Assembly: GCA_028694115.1 (NCBI GenBank)
Contig: JAQUUB010000193.1
Span: 1 to 5,598 of the forward strand
DNA: 5,598 bases
From: Lachnospiraceae bacterium
Lineage (GTDB): Bacteria; Bacillota_A; Clostridia; Lachnospirales; Lachnospiraceae
Direction: 5' to 3'
Positions within the stretch are counted from its first letter, which is position 1, and the number at the start of each line of letters is the position of its first letter. Below are positions 1 through 5,598 of the stretch, one piece after another. Under the pieces are notes generated by a model. The model was not told the DNA's origin. It ran no database searches and was given only the letters and a program-made list of their open reading frames with translations. A program made the translations under genes and the position numbers.

Positions 1-79
1 AATTTTAACAAAAGATTGGTTCTTTTTCTATATCATCTAACAGGTGAAATGCAATATTCAGTTAAAAACTTGTAACTAT

Positions 80-93
80 GCGGCTTTAGCCGC
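80..93. repeat. Small GC-rich hairpin upstream of the hydrolase gene
   Basis: GCGGC at 80-84 pairs perfectly with GCCGC at 89-93 around a TTTA loop. It is the most GC-rich patch in an otherwise AT-rich leader. No T-run follows, so it is not a standard intrinsic terminator for a gene to the left. It could be part of a dispersed repeat together with the palindrome that starts 11 bases further on, or an RNA hairpin at the end of an unseen upstream transcript. Its function is unknown. Confidence 0.45.
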
Positions 94-103
94 TATGGAA
101 TGA

Positions 104-128
104 ATTATCCTGAATAATTCAGGCTAAT
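104..128. repeat. 25-bp near-perfect palindrome, possible operator
   Basis: CCTGAAT (109-115) and ATTCAGG (117-123) are perfect inverted copies about a single central A at 116. Beyond one mismatched pair (108/124) the symmetry continues with ATTA (104-107) and TAAT (125-128), so 11 of 12 base pairs match. An overlapping hairpin, TGAATTAT (101-108) with ATAATTCA (114-121), uses some of the same bases. A one-base centre suits a protein-binding operator dyad. As RNA it would form a hairpin with a UAA loop. It lies about 65 bp upstream of the predicted -35 of the hydrolase promoter. No regulator gene is visible in the window, so the operator role is inference. Confidence 0.5.
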
Positions 129-151
129 GCTATCATATAACATTTAAATTT

Positions 152-192
152 AGAAGAAAAGGAAAATGTAGTCATAATTTTTTCTTTCTTCT
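152..192 (+). repeat. Imperfect AT-rich hairpin just upstream of the promoter
   Basis: AGAAGAAA (152-159) pairs with TTTCTTCT (185-192). After one A/C mismatch the stem continues with two G-U pairs and AAAAT (163-167) against ATTTT (177-181), leaving a 9-base loop at 168-176. The purine-rich left arm and pyrimidine-rich right arm could arise by composition alone. It ends two bases before the predicted -35. It could be the weak 3' end of a transcript entering from the left, but no gene for such a transcript is visible here. Confidence 0.3.
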
Positions 193-193
193 G

Positions 194-222
194 TTGTATC
201 GTTAATCTGAATTGATTATAAT
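194..222 (+). promoter_or_regulatory. Predicted sigma-A-type promoter of the hydrolase gene
   Basis: A perfect TATAAT -10 lies at 217-222. A partial -35, TTGTAT (194-199, sharing TTG with the consensus), is 17 bp upstream. Transcription would start near 229, giving a leader of only about 23 bases that carries the AAGGAG ribosome site at 239-244. The -35 is weak, so the promoter may need an activator or may be driven mainly by the -10. Confidence 0.5.
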
Positions 223-251
223 GAAAAAAAGAAAAGATAAGGAGATCACCA

Positions 252-1202
252 ATGTCGAATAAGAAAAGAACTGTGATTGGTCTGGCGGCAACAATAGTAA
301 TCACAATACATATTATCAATAAAATCCAGTATTCCATTGCTGTCGGGAAAGATCTTCTGACTTCCACAGAAAATCAATATTTTGAATGGAGATTTGGAAA
401 AATCAGATATACCAGAAAAGGTTCCGGAAATCCGGTTTTATTATTACACGGTCTTCATGTTGGAAGCAGTGAGGCAGAATTTCATAAGATAAAAGACGAA
501 TTATCAAAGCATCACGAAGTCTTCACCTTTGACTTATTAGGCTATGGACTTTCTGATAAACCAAATATTACGTATACCGGATATCTGTATGTGCAGTTAA
601 TCATTGATTTTGTTAAAAATATTATTGGAAAGAGAACAGATATTATTGTTAGTGGAGATTCTTCTTCTCTTGCATTGATTGCATCATTAAATGATACTGA
701 GATTTTTAACAGGATTGTACTCATTAATCCACAAAATAATAATGAAGCAAACCGTATTCCAAATAAGAGAGCTAAAGCAAGAAAGCTTTTCTTTGATACT
801 CCGATTCTAGGAACCTTTGGCTATCTGCTGCTTACTTCCAAGGCTTCCCTTAAAAGAAGGTTTGAAAAATACTATTTTTCAAATCCATATAATATAGAAG
901 AAAAAGATATTGAAAAGTACCTGGAAGCATCCCATGTTCCAGATCATTCTTCAAAATATGCTTTTGCCTGCCAAACTGGAAATTATCTGAATACTAATTT
1001 TATTCATGCTTTAAAGGAAACGAATAACAGTATTCTCGTTCTTTCAGGAAAAGGTAAAAAAGACGCAGAGGAGATTGCCAATAATTATAGCCAGTTGAAT
1101 CCGGCAATTGAGATCTCTTATGTGAAGAATACAAAACAACTACCCCATCTGGAAAAACCGGAAGAAGTAGTTGCTCAGGTTTCAATATTTTTAGAATCAT
1201 AA
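252..1202 (+). CDS. Membrane-anchored alpha/beta hydrolase, substrate unknown
   Basis: A 316-residue protein of the alpha/beta hydrolase fold. The start is well supported: AAGGAG at 239-244, seven bases before ATG. Residues 1-6 are basic and about 7-23 are hydrophobic with no clear cleavage site, suggesting an N-terminal signal anchor with the catalytic domain outside the membrane. Family marks follow in order: the oxyanion-region LLLHGL (H66-G67), FDLLGYGLSDKP (91-104), the nucleophile elbow SGDSSS with S137 the likely nucleophile, and a C-terminal LPHLEKPEEV with catalytic His H299. The acid is less clear; D271 in GKGKKD is the best candidate. The elbow reads G-D-S-S-S rather than G-x-S-x-G, so the last glycine is missing. 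Residues 165-250 form a basic, helical cap-like region. It stands alone, convergent to the rsmG group, with its own promoter and terminator. It could be an esterase, lipase or peptidase-like enzyme, or a weakly active relative; no substrate can be named. Confidence 0.85.
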   Translation: MSNKKRTVIGLAATIVITIHIINKIQYSIAVGKDLLTSTENQYFEWRFGKIRYTRKGSGNPVLLLHGLHVGSSEAEFHKIKDELSKHHEVFTFDLLGYGLSDKPNITYTGYLYVQLIIDFVKNIIGKRTDIIVSGDSSSLALIASLNDTEIFNRIVLINPQNNNEANRIPNKRAKARKLFFDTPILGTFGYLLLTSKASLKRRFEKYYFSNPYNIEEKDIEKYLEASHVPDHSSKYAFACQTGNYLNTNFIHALKETNNSILVLSGKGKKDAEEIANNYSQLNPAIEISYVKNTKQLPHLEKPEEVVAQVSIFLES

Positions 1203-1240
1203 TTAACCGAATTTTAAACTATCGATTTGAAATTATTAAC

Positions 1241-1318
1241 AGATACCGGAAGGTTAAGAAATAGGTTCCTTTGCTGGAAGACCTGCTTTTCTTGGAAATC
1301 TTTCCGGTGTCTTTTTTT
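1241..1318 (+). terminator. Intrinsic terminator of the hydrolase gene, overlapping the 3' end of rsmG
   Basis: Bases 1241-1253 pair with 1300-1312 as a 13-bp stem that includes CCGGAA/TTCCGG and two G-U pairs. Seven Ts (1312-1318) come at the end of the stem. The 46-base interior also folds: 1254-1261 pairs with 1288-1295, and 1263-1269 pairs with 1276-1284 with a two-base bulge. Four G-U pairs in the stems would become A-C mismatches in the opposite-strand RNA, so the plus-strand transcript of the hydrolase gene is the better folder. The right arm and T-run lie inside rsmG, where they are antisense to codons for K233-R239. No comparable T-run follows the stem in the rsmG direction. Confidence 0.6.
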
Positions 1319-2015
1319 GTTTGGAAATAACCAAAAGATTACGAAAAATATCAGAATCAGGAAGATTGAAAGAAATCTCATCTACGATAGTTCCTCCTAA
1401 AATTCTAAGAGCTTTGGAAGCTTTTGCTTTTTCTTCCTCTAATTTTTCAGATTTATAACAGATGAACAAACTCTTTTCTTTTACAAATGGAATGCAATAT
1501 TCTGTCAAAGTAGACAAATTTGCAACAGCCCTGGAAACACAAAGATCAAAATGTTCTCTATAATCTTTTTGTCTGGCAAAGTCCTCAGCTCTTCCATGTA
1601 CCGCTTGGATTCCTTCCAGACCAAGTGCAGAAATTACTTCATTTAAAAATTTCACTCTTTTATTTAAAGAATCCAATAAAGTAATCTGTAGATTCGGAAA
1701 TGCAATTTTCAAAGGAATACCCGGAAAACCTGCTCCGGTTCCCACATCAATTACAGATATCTTTTTTGAAAGATCAAATTTAGTAATATTATTTTTGGAA
1801 TCATTTTTCTGAAACACTTTACACAAAGATAAACTGTCCACAAAATGCTTTTGCATAACTTCATCATATTCTGTAATAGCAGTGAGATTCATAAAACCAT
1901 TCCACTCAATCAGTAATTCATAATACTTTAAAAACTGATCAATCTGTTCTTTCGTAAGTGTTATACCAAGCTTTTCCAGATCAGCTTCAAACTTTGTTGT
2001 ATCGTAAGTATTCAT
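1254..2015 (-). CDS. rsmG: 16S rRNA (guanine-N7)-methyltransferase RsmG (GidB)
   Basis: This enzyme transfers a methyl group from S-adenosylmethionine to N7 of the 16S rRNA guanine equivalent to E. coli G527, in the 530 loop of the decoding site; in other bacteria its loss gives low-level streptomycin resistance. The 253-residue product shows the family motifs in order: WNGFMNLTAI (38-47), KHFVDSL (56-62), the SAM-binding loop DVGTGAGFPGIPL (90-102), LLDSLNKRVKFL (113-124), GRAED (141-145), SRAVA (161-165) and the conserved tail TPERFPRKAGLPAKEP. It is somewhat longer than B. subtilis RsmG (239 residues), apparently through a polar insert at about 70-85 before the SAM loop. The ATG is 18 bases after the mnmG stop, preceded by a modest GGA site, so it is probably co-transcribed with mnmG. 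Its last codons overlap the convergent hydrolase terminator. The stop is TAA. Confidence 0.96.
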   Translation of the reverse strand: MNTYDTTKFEADLEKLGITLTKEQIDQFLKYYELLIEWNGFMNLTAITEYDEVMQKHFVDSLSLCKVFQKNDSKNNITKFDLSKKISVIDVGTGAGFPGIPLKIAFPNLQITLLDSLNKRVKFLNEVISALGLEGIQAVHGRAEDFARQKDYREHFDLCVSRAVANLSTLTEYCIPFVKEKSLFICYKSEKLEEEKAKASKALRILGGTIVDEISFNLPDSDIFRNLLVISKQKKTPERFPRKAGLPAKEPIS

Positions 2016-2033
2016 CTTTTTTCCATTCTTATT

Positions 2034-3947
2034 TTAATTTTCAGTTTCCATTTGCTTCTTGTGATGAAAATGCTCCAGGTATATACATAAAACAGAAATA
2101 TCAGAAGGAGAAACTCCGGATATTCTGGATGCCTGACCGATATTGATTGGGTGAAATTCTTTCAATTTCTGTCTTGCCTCTAAACGCAAACTACCAACAT
2201 CATCATAATCCAATGTTTCCGGTATCTTCTTGCTTTCAAGTTTCTTAAATTGTTCTACCTGTCTTTGCTGTCTTTCAATATATCCTTCATATTTCAAATT
2301 AATATTTACCTGTTCAATAACCTCTTCCGGTAATTCTTTTCTTTTAGAATCAAGTTCTTTTAAATTATCATAAGTTAATTCCGGCCTACATATTAATTCT
2401 GCCAAAGTTGTTCCTGTCCGAAGTGCTGGAGAATCAAGAGATGCAAGATAATCCTGTACTTTCTTTGAAGCACCAATTGTGGTATTTTGTAATCTGGCTG
2501 TTTCCTCTGCAATCATCTTTTCTTTTTCCAATAAATGATCATATTGTTCTTTGGAAATCAATCCTATTTCATATCCTTTTTTTCGTAAACGAATATCTGC
2601 ATTATCCTGGCGAAGCAATAAACGGTACTCAGCCCTGGAAGTCATCATTCGATAAGGCTCCCTGTTGTCTTTTGTAACCAGATCATCAATTAAAACTCCA
2701 ATATAAGCTTCTGATCTGTCTAAGATCAAAGGTTCCCTTTTCAAAATATACATAGCTGCATTGATACCGGCGATCAATCCCTGACAAGCGGCTTCTTCAT
2801 ATCCACTGCTTCCATTAAATTGTCCTCCGGCAAACAAACCATTTACAGCTTTGAACTGAAGTGACGGATATAGCTGTTTTGGATTTATACAATCATATTC
2901 AATAGCATAAGCATTTCTTACAATTTTACAATGTTCCATTCCGGGAACTGTACGATACATAGCTAGCTGAACATCCTCCGGGAGAGAAGATGACATTCCA
3001 CCAACATACATTTCTGACGTATGTCTACCTTCCGGCTCAATGAAAACCTGATGTCTTTCTTTGTCAGCAAACTTTACAACCTTATCTTCAATAGAAGGAC
3101 AATATCTTGGACCGGTTCCTTCGATGATTCCGGCATAAATAGGAGATCTGTCCAGATTTGCTTTTATAATCTTATGAGTTTCCGGATTCGTATAAGTCAG
3201 CCAACAGGAATCCTGTTCAATTTGTACATCCTCAGGATTTGTTGAAAAAGAAAATGGAACAACTCTCTTATCACCAAACTGCTCTTCCATTTTTGAAAAA
3301 TCCAAAGATCTTTTATCCATACGGGCAGGAGTACCTGTTTTAAAACGACGAAGTTCGATTCCCATATTCAGCAAAGATTTGGAAAGATGATTTGCCGGCT
3401 GTAATCCGTTAGGACCTGTATAAGTAATTGCTTCACCACATAAACATCTTGCTTTTAAATATGTACCGGTACATAAAATTACTGCAGCTGCCTCATAAAT
3501 TGCACCTGTGAAAATTTTCACACCTGTGATTTTCTTAGAACCGTTATTTTCTTCCCATAAAAGCTCACAAACTTCTGCCTGCTTAATAGTAAGATGATCC
3601 TGACTTTCCAAAACCTTTCTCATAGATCTGGAATACTCTGACTTGTCAGCCTGGGCACGAAGAGAATGTACTGCCGGACCCTTTGAAACATTTAACATCT
3701 TGGACTGGATAAAAGTTTTATCAATATTCTTACCCATTTCTCCACCAAGAGCATCTATTTCTCTTACCAAATGTCCTTTTGAAGAGCCACCAACATTAGG
3801 ATTACAAGGCATTAATGCAATACTGTCTACACTCACTGTAAAAATAACAGTTTCCAGACCAAGTCTTGCACAGGCAAGTGCTGCCTCACATCCCGCATGT
3901 CCTGCTCCCACTACACAAACATCTACTTTTTCCCTTATCTCAGGCAT
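2034..3947 (-). CDS. mnmG: tRNA uridine-5-carboxymethylaminomethyl modification enzyme MnmG (GidA)
   Basis: This is the FAD- and NADH-using partner of MnmE in the complex that installs the (carboxymethyl)aminomethyl group on wobble U34 of tRNAs reading split codon boxes, using methylene-tetrahydrofolate and glycine or ammonium. From the chosen start it has 637 residues (E. coli 629, B. subtilis 628). The N-terminal dinucleotide-binding motif is GAGHAGCE (14-21). Next come [20 protein letters not shown] (46-65) with conserved C48, [13 protein letters not shown] (277-289) with conserved C283, and the second FAD signature [17 protein letters not shown] (374-390). The helical C-terminal domain that contacts MnmE ends with [18 protein letters not shown] (603-620). 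An in-frame ATG ten codons upstream (3975-3977) has no ribosome site. The start used here has AGAGGA nine bases before it and gives the usual short lead into the FAD fold. rsmG follows after 18 bases. Confidence 0.97.
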   Translation of the reverse strand: MPEIREKVDVCVVGAGHAGCEAALACARLGLETVIFTVSVDSIALMPCNPNVGGSSKGHLVREIDALGGEMGKNIDKTFIQSKMLNVSKGPAVHSLRAQADKSEYSRSMRKVLESQDHLTIKQAEVCELLWEENNGSKKITGVKIFTGAIYEAAAVILCTGTYLKARCLCGEAITYTGPNGLQPANHLSKSLLNMGIELRRFKTGTPARMDKRSLDFSKMEEQFGDKRVVPFSFSTNPEDVQIEQDSCWLTYTNPETHKIIKANLDRSPIYAGIIEGTGPRYCPSIEDKVVKFADKERHQVFIEPEGRHTSEMYVGGMSSSLPEDVQLAMYRTVPGMEHCKIVRNAYAIEYDCINPKQLYPSLQFKAVNGLFAGGQFNGSSGYEEAACQGLIAGINAAMYILKREPLILDRSEAYIGVLIDDLVTKDNREPYRMMTSRAEYRLLLRQDNADIRLRKKGYEIGLISKEQYDHLLEKEKMIAEETARLQNTTIGASKKVQDYLASLDSPALRTGTTLAELICRPELTYDNLKELDSKRKELPEEVIEQVNINLKYEGYIERQQRQVEQFKKLESKKIPETLDYDDVGSLRLEARQKLKEFHPINIGQASRISGVSPSDISVLCIYLEHFHHKKQMETEN

Positions 3948-3956
3948 AACTGCAAT

Positions 3957-3962
3957 TCCTCT
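3957..3962 (-). promoter_or_regulatory. Ribosome binding site that decides the mnmG start
   Basis: AGAGGA on the minus strand lies nine bases before the ATG at 3945-3947. The alternative ATG at 3975-3977 is preceded by an AT-rich stretch with no Shine-Dalgarno sequence. The site would be inside the coding sequence if the longer form were used. Confidence 0.6.
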
Positions 3963-4030
3963 TTTCTGCTTTTTCATAAAAATTTATCACTACAACATAA
4001 TTAAACTTCACAAAAAACTTTTTTCACCAT

Positions 4031-4060
4031 AAAATTATAATTCATAAGAATTATAATTTT
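4031..4060. repeat. 13-bp perfect AT hairpin in the mnmE-mnmG gap
   Basis: AAAATTATAATTC (4031-4043) and GAATTATAATTTT (4048-4060) are perfect inverted copies around a four-base loop, ATAA. The stem has a single G-C pair. It sits about 25 bases after the mnmE stop in a 138-base gap (3948-4085) that has no convincing gene. Each strand carries TATAAT twice within it, so it also resembles a promoter -10 region, though I see no good -35 at the right spacing. In the mnmE direction the stem ends in four Us, and a run of six Ts lies 12 bases further on (4012-4017), so it could be a weak or partial terminator, an mRNA processing or stability element, or a DNA cruciform. A role in setting MnmE to MnmG ratios is inference. 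Confidence 0.55.
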
Positions 4061-4085
4061 GAATAGTAAGCACCCACATTACTCA

Positions 4086-5489
4086 CTATTTGCCCATACA
4101 AAATTTTGAAAAAATCTCCTTCACAAGATCCTCTCCAACCTCTTCTCCCAATATAGATCCCAGGGAAGCATAAGCACTCATTAAATCTATAGAATAAAAA
4201 TCCTCAGGCATCTGATCTTCCAAACTTCTTTTTACCATCTGCAGACTATTATATGCAGACCTGATTGCTTCCATATGTCTTTCATTTGTTATATAAACCT
4301 GATCATTAAATTGAAGTTCTCCATGAAAAAACATATCTTTAATGGTATCTTCAAATTCCTCAATACCTGAATGATCTTTAGCCGAAATTCGGATCATTTT
4401 ATAATGATCTACTGTAAACTGTTTTAACATGGAAGTAAGTTCTTCTTCCGTCACAATATTTTCCAAATCAGATTTATTTAATAAAACAATACAATTCTTA
4501 TCACGAATCATCTTCATGATATTTTCATCATTTTCATCTAATGGAGTAGAAGAATCCACTACATAAATTATCAAATCTGCATTCGCTGCATAATTTTTTG
4601 CTTTGTCCACTCCAATTTTTTCTACAACATCATCAGTATCTCTGATACCTGCTGTATCAATTACATTCAAAGAAATACCATGAAGTCGAATCGTCTCTTC
4701 CAAAACATCCCTGGTTGTACCTGCAATATTTGTAACAATTGCTTTTTCTTCCCCAACGAGAATATTTAATAAAGAAGACTTACCGGCATTTGGTTTTCCC
4801 ACAATAACAGTACTAATACCTTCTTTTAAAATTTTACCGTTTTGAAAAGAATTCATTAATTTCTGTAATCTTTCAGACAGAGATTCTACAATGACAGCAA
4901 GATTTTCAGAATATCCTTCAATACTGATATGTTCCGGATCATCTAAAGCTGACTCTATAAATGCAATTTCATAAATTATCTTTTCTCTTAAATCGCGAAT
5001 GGTATTGGAAACAGCACCATGTAACTGACTGACAGAGGACTTTAATGCAAAATCATTTTTTGCCTGAATCAAATCCATAACAGCTTCAGCTTTTGAAAGA
5101 TCAATTCTTCCGTTTAAAAACGCTCTTTTTGTAAATTCTCCTGCCTCTGCAAGTCTGGCTCCATGCTTTAGAACAGCTTCTAAAACACGATTCATTAATA
5201 AAACACCGCCGTGACAGTTAATTTCTACAGTATCTTCCATGGTATAACTATTCGGTGACTTCATAATAGAAATCATGACTTCATCTAAAAGTTCCGTTTC
5301 ATCATAAATAAACCCATAATGAATGGTATGGGTTTTATAATCTGTTAACACATGTTTTCCATATTTATTTTGAAAAATGTTACTTACAATGCTGATTGCA
5401 TCTTCGCCACTAACACGAATAATACCAATTCCGGAATCTGTCATAGCAGTTGCAATTGCAGCAATTGTATCCAAACTTTTATCAATCAT
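4086..5489 (-). CDS. mnmE: tRNA modification GTPase MnmE (TrmE)
   Basis: This potassium-activated GTPase works with MnmG to modify wobble uridine 34 of tRNA. GTP hydrolysis by its dimerised G domains drives the reaction. From the chosen start it has 467 residues (E. coli 454, B. subtilis 459). The N-terminal tetrahydrofolate-binding domain begins DTIAAIATAMTDSGIGIIRVSG (7-28) and includes EINCHGG (89-95) and GEFTKRAFLNGRIDLSKAEAV (117-137). The G domain is inserted in the helical domain: P-loop GKPNAGKSS (231-239), switch I GTTRD (257-261), DTAG (278-281), NKSD (338-341) and SAK (369-371). The protein ends FCMGK, with the conserved C-terminal cysteine, in place of the usual FCIGK. An ATG five codons upstream (5502-5504) lacks a ribosome site, whereas this ATG has GGA six bases away, in a 14-base stretch identical to that at the rsmG start. 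The stop is TAG. No defect is seen. Confidence 0.96.
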   Translation of the reverse strand: MIDKSLDTIAAIATAMTDSGIGIIRVSGEDAISIVSNIFQNKYGKHVLTDYKTHTIHYGFIYDETELLDEVMISIMKSPNSYTMEDTVEINCHGGVLLMNRVLEAVLKHGARLAEAGEFTKRAFLNGRIDLSKAEAVMDLIQAKNDFALKSSVSQLHGAVSNTIRDLREKIIYEIAFIESALDDPEHISIEGYSENLAVIVESLSERLQKLMNSFQNGKILKEGISTVIVGKPNAGKSSLLNILVGEEKAIVTNIAGTTRDVLEETIRLHGISLNVIDTAGIRDTDDVVEKIGVDKAKNYAANADLIIYVVDSSTPLDENDENIMKMIRDKNCIVLLNKSDLENIVTEEELTSMLKQFTVDHYKMIRISAKDHSGIEEFEDTIKDMFFHGELQFNDQVYITNERHMEAIRSAYNSLQMVKRSLEDQMPEDFYSIDLMSAYASLGSILGEEVGEDLVKEIFSKFCMGK

Positions 5490-5495
5490 CTTTTT

Positions 5496-5498
5496 TCC
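5496..5498 (-). promoter_or_regulatory. Short ribosome binding site favouring the downstream mnmE ATG
   Basis: GGA followed by AAAAAG precedes the ATG at 5487-5489. The same context, TGGAAAAAAGATGA on the minus strand, occurs at the rsmG start (2012-2025). The more upstream ATG at 5502-5504 is preceded only by ACAAA-type sequence. The site is short, so the start remains uncertain by five codons. Confidence 0.4.
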
Positions 5499-5532
5499 AA
5501 TCATTTTGTTTAATAAGTGATATTTTAAGTGA

Positions 5533-5541
5533 ATTATATCA
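5533..5541 (-). promoter_or_regulatory. Predicted extended -10 promoter of the mnmE-mnmG-rsmG group
   Basis: On the minus strand the sequence is TGATATAAT, a full TGnTATAAT extended -10 with TATAAT at 5533-5538. No good -35 lies 16-18 bp upstream, which extended -10 promoters can tolerate. Transcription would begin near 5526, giving a leader of about 37 bases before the mnmE ATG. Extra read-through from a gene beyond the right edge cannot be excluded. Confidence 0.5.
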
Positions 5542-5567
5542 TAATATTACTTCCTATATTCTAACCA

Positions 5568-5598
5568 TATGAAAAATAAATGTAAATTACTTTTCATA
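5568..5598. repeat. 8-bp inverted repeat at the right edge
   Basis: TATGAAAA (5568-5575) and TTTTCATA (5591-5598) are inverted copies, with a 9-base palindrome GTAAATTAC (5582-5590) between them. The stem reaches the window edge and may continue beyond it. It is AT-rich and could be the weak 3'-end structure of a minus-strand gene upstream of mnmE, or chance. All three minus-strand frames have a stop between 5547 and 5596, so any gene from the right ends about here. Confidence 0.25.

Noticed and set aside
49..75. Eight-codon plus-strand open frame (MQYSVKNL) after an AGGTG
   Set aside because: Too short to support. Spacing to the possible ribosome site is poor and no promoter is seen before it.
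119..367. Minus-strand 82-residue open frame with a hydrophobic stretch
   Set aside because: It overlaps the anchor-coding start of the hydrolase in antisense. Its hydrophobic look follows from the AT-rich complement, and the frame runs through the promoter and palindrome without family resemblance.
2408..2677. Plus-strand 89-residue open frame inside mnmG
   Set aside because: Shadow of the conserved mnmG reading frame with no independent support. The same applies to the open frames at 1958-2146 and 3021-3245.
3975..3977. Upstream ATG as the mnmG start
   Set aside because: It has no Shine-Dalgarno sequence and would add a basic ten-residue leader not typical of the family. It remains possible as an annotation variant.
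4004..4030. Short minus-strand frame MVKKVFCEV after the AT hairpin, considered as a leader peptide
   Set aside because: No ribosome site precedes it, no run of regulatory codons is present, and no alternative terminator pairing was found.
3643..4032. Plus-strand 129-residue open frame opposite the mnmG start
   Set aside because: It is antisense to a strongly conserved FAD-binding region and has no ribosome site or recognisable domain.
5547..5597. Minus-strand frame MKSNLHLFFIWLEYRK at the right edge, considered as the end of an upstream gene such as jag
   Set aside because: It does not resemble the usual Jag C-terminus, and two other frames stop nearer the edge, so the true upstream gene cannot be chosen from this window.

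Overview
This is an AT-rich window (roughly one third G+C by eye) from a low-GC Gram-positive bacterium. It is most likely a member of the Clostridia, probably Lachnospiraceae. The evidence is the mnmE-mnmG-rsmG gene order, the Firmicutes-type protein sequences (for example the RsmG tail with PRKAG, and the 'DDPEH' segment in MnmE), purine-rich Shine-Dalgarno sites and TATAAT-type promoters. The genus cannot be fixed from the sequence alone.

Layout. Bases 1-251 hold no convincing gene. They contain a small GC-rich hairpin, a 25-bp near-perfect palindrome, an imperfect AT-rich hairpin and then a promoter for the first gene. Bases 252-1202 (+) encode a membrane-anchored alpha/beta hydrolase of unknown substrate. 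Bases 1254-5489 (-) carry three housekeeping RNA-modification genes in the order mnmE, mnmG, rsmG. They read towards the hydrolase, so the two units converge at about 1203-1253. The hydrolase's intrinsic terminator appears to extend into the 3' end of rsmG. An extended -10 promoter lies upstream of mnmE at about 5533-5541, so the three genes may be transcribed as one unit starting there. A 138-base gap between mnmE and mnmG holds a 13-bp perfect AT hairpin.

How the genes work together. MnmE (a GTPase) and MnmG (an FAD protein) form the complex that adds the (carboxymethyl)aminomethyl group to the wobble uridine 34 of certain tRNAs. RsmG methylates 16S rRNA at the equivalent of G527. All three tune decoding and are commonly neighbours in Firmicutes. 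The hydrolase is an unrelated accessory neighbour.

I found no mobile element, CRISPR array, tRNA, rRNA or defence system. No gene here is an undescribed system. The unusual items are non-coding structures (the palindrome, the overlapping terminator and the AT hairpin) and a hydrolase with a non-standard nucleophile elbow.
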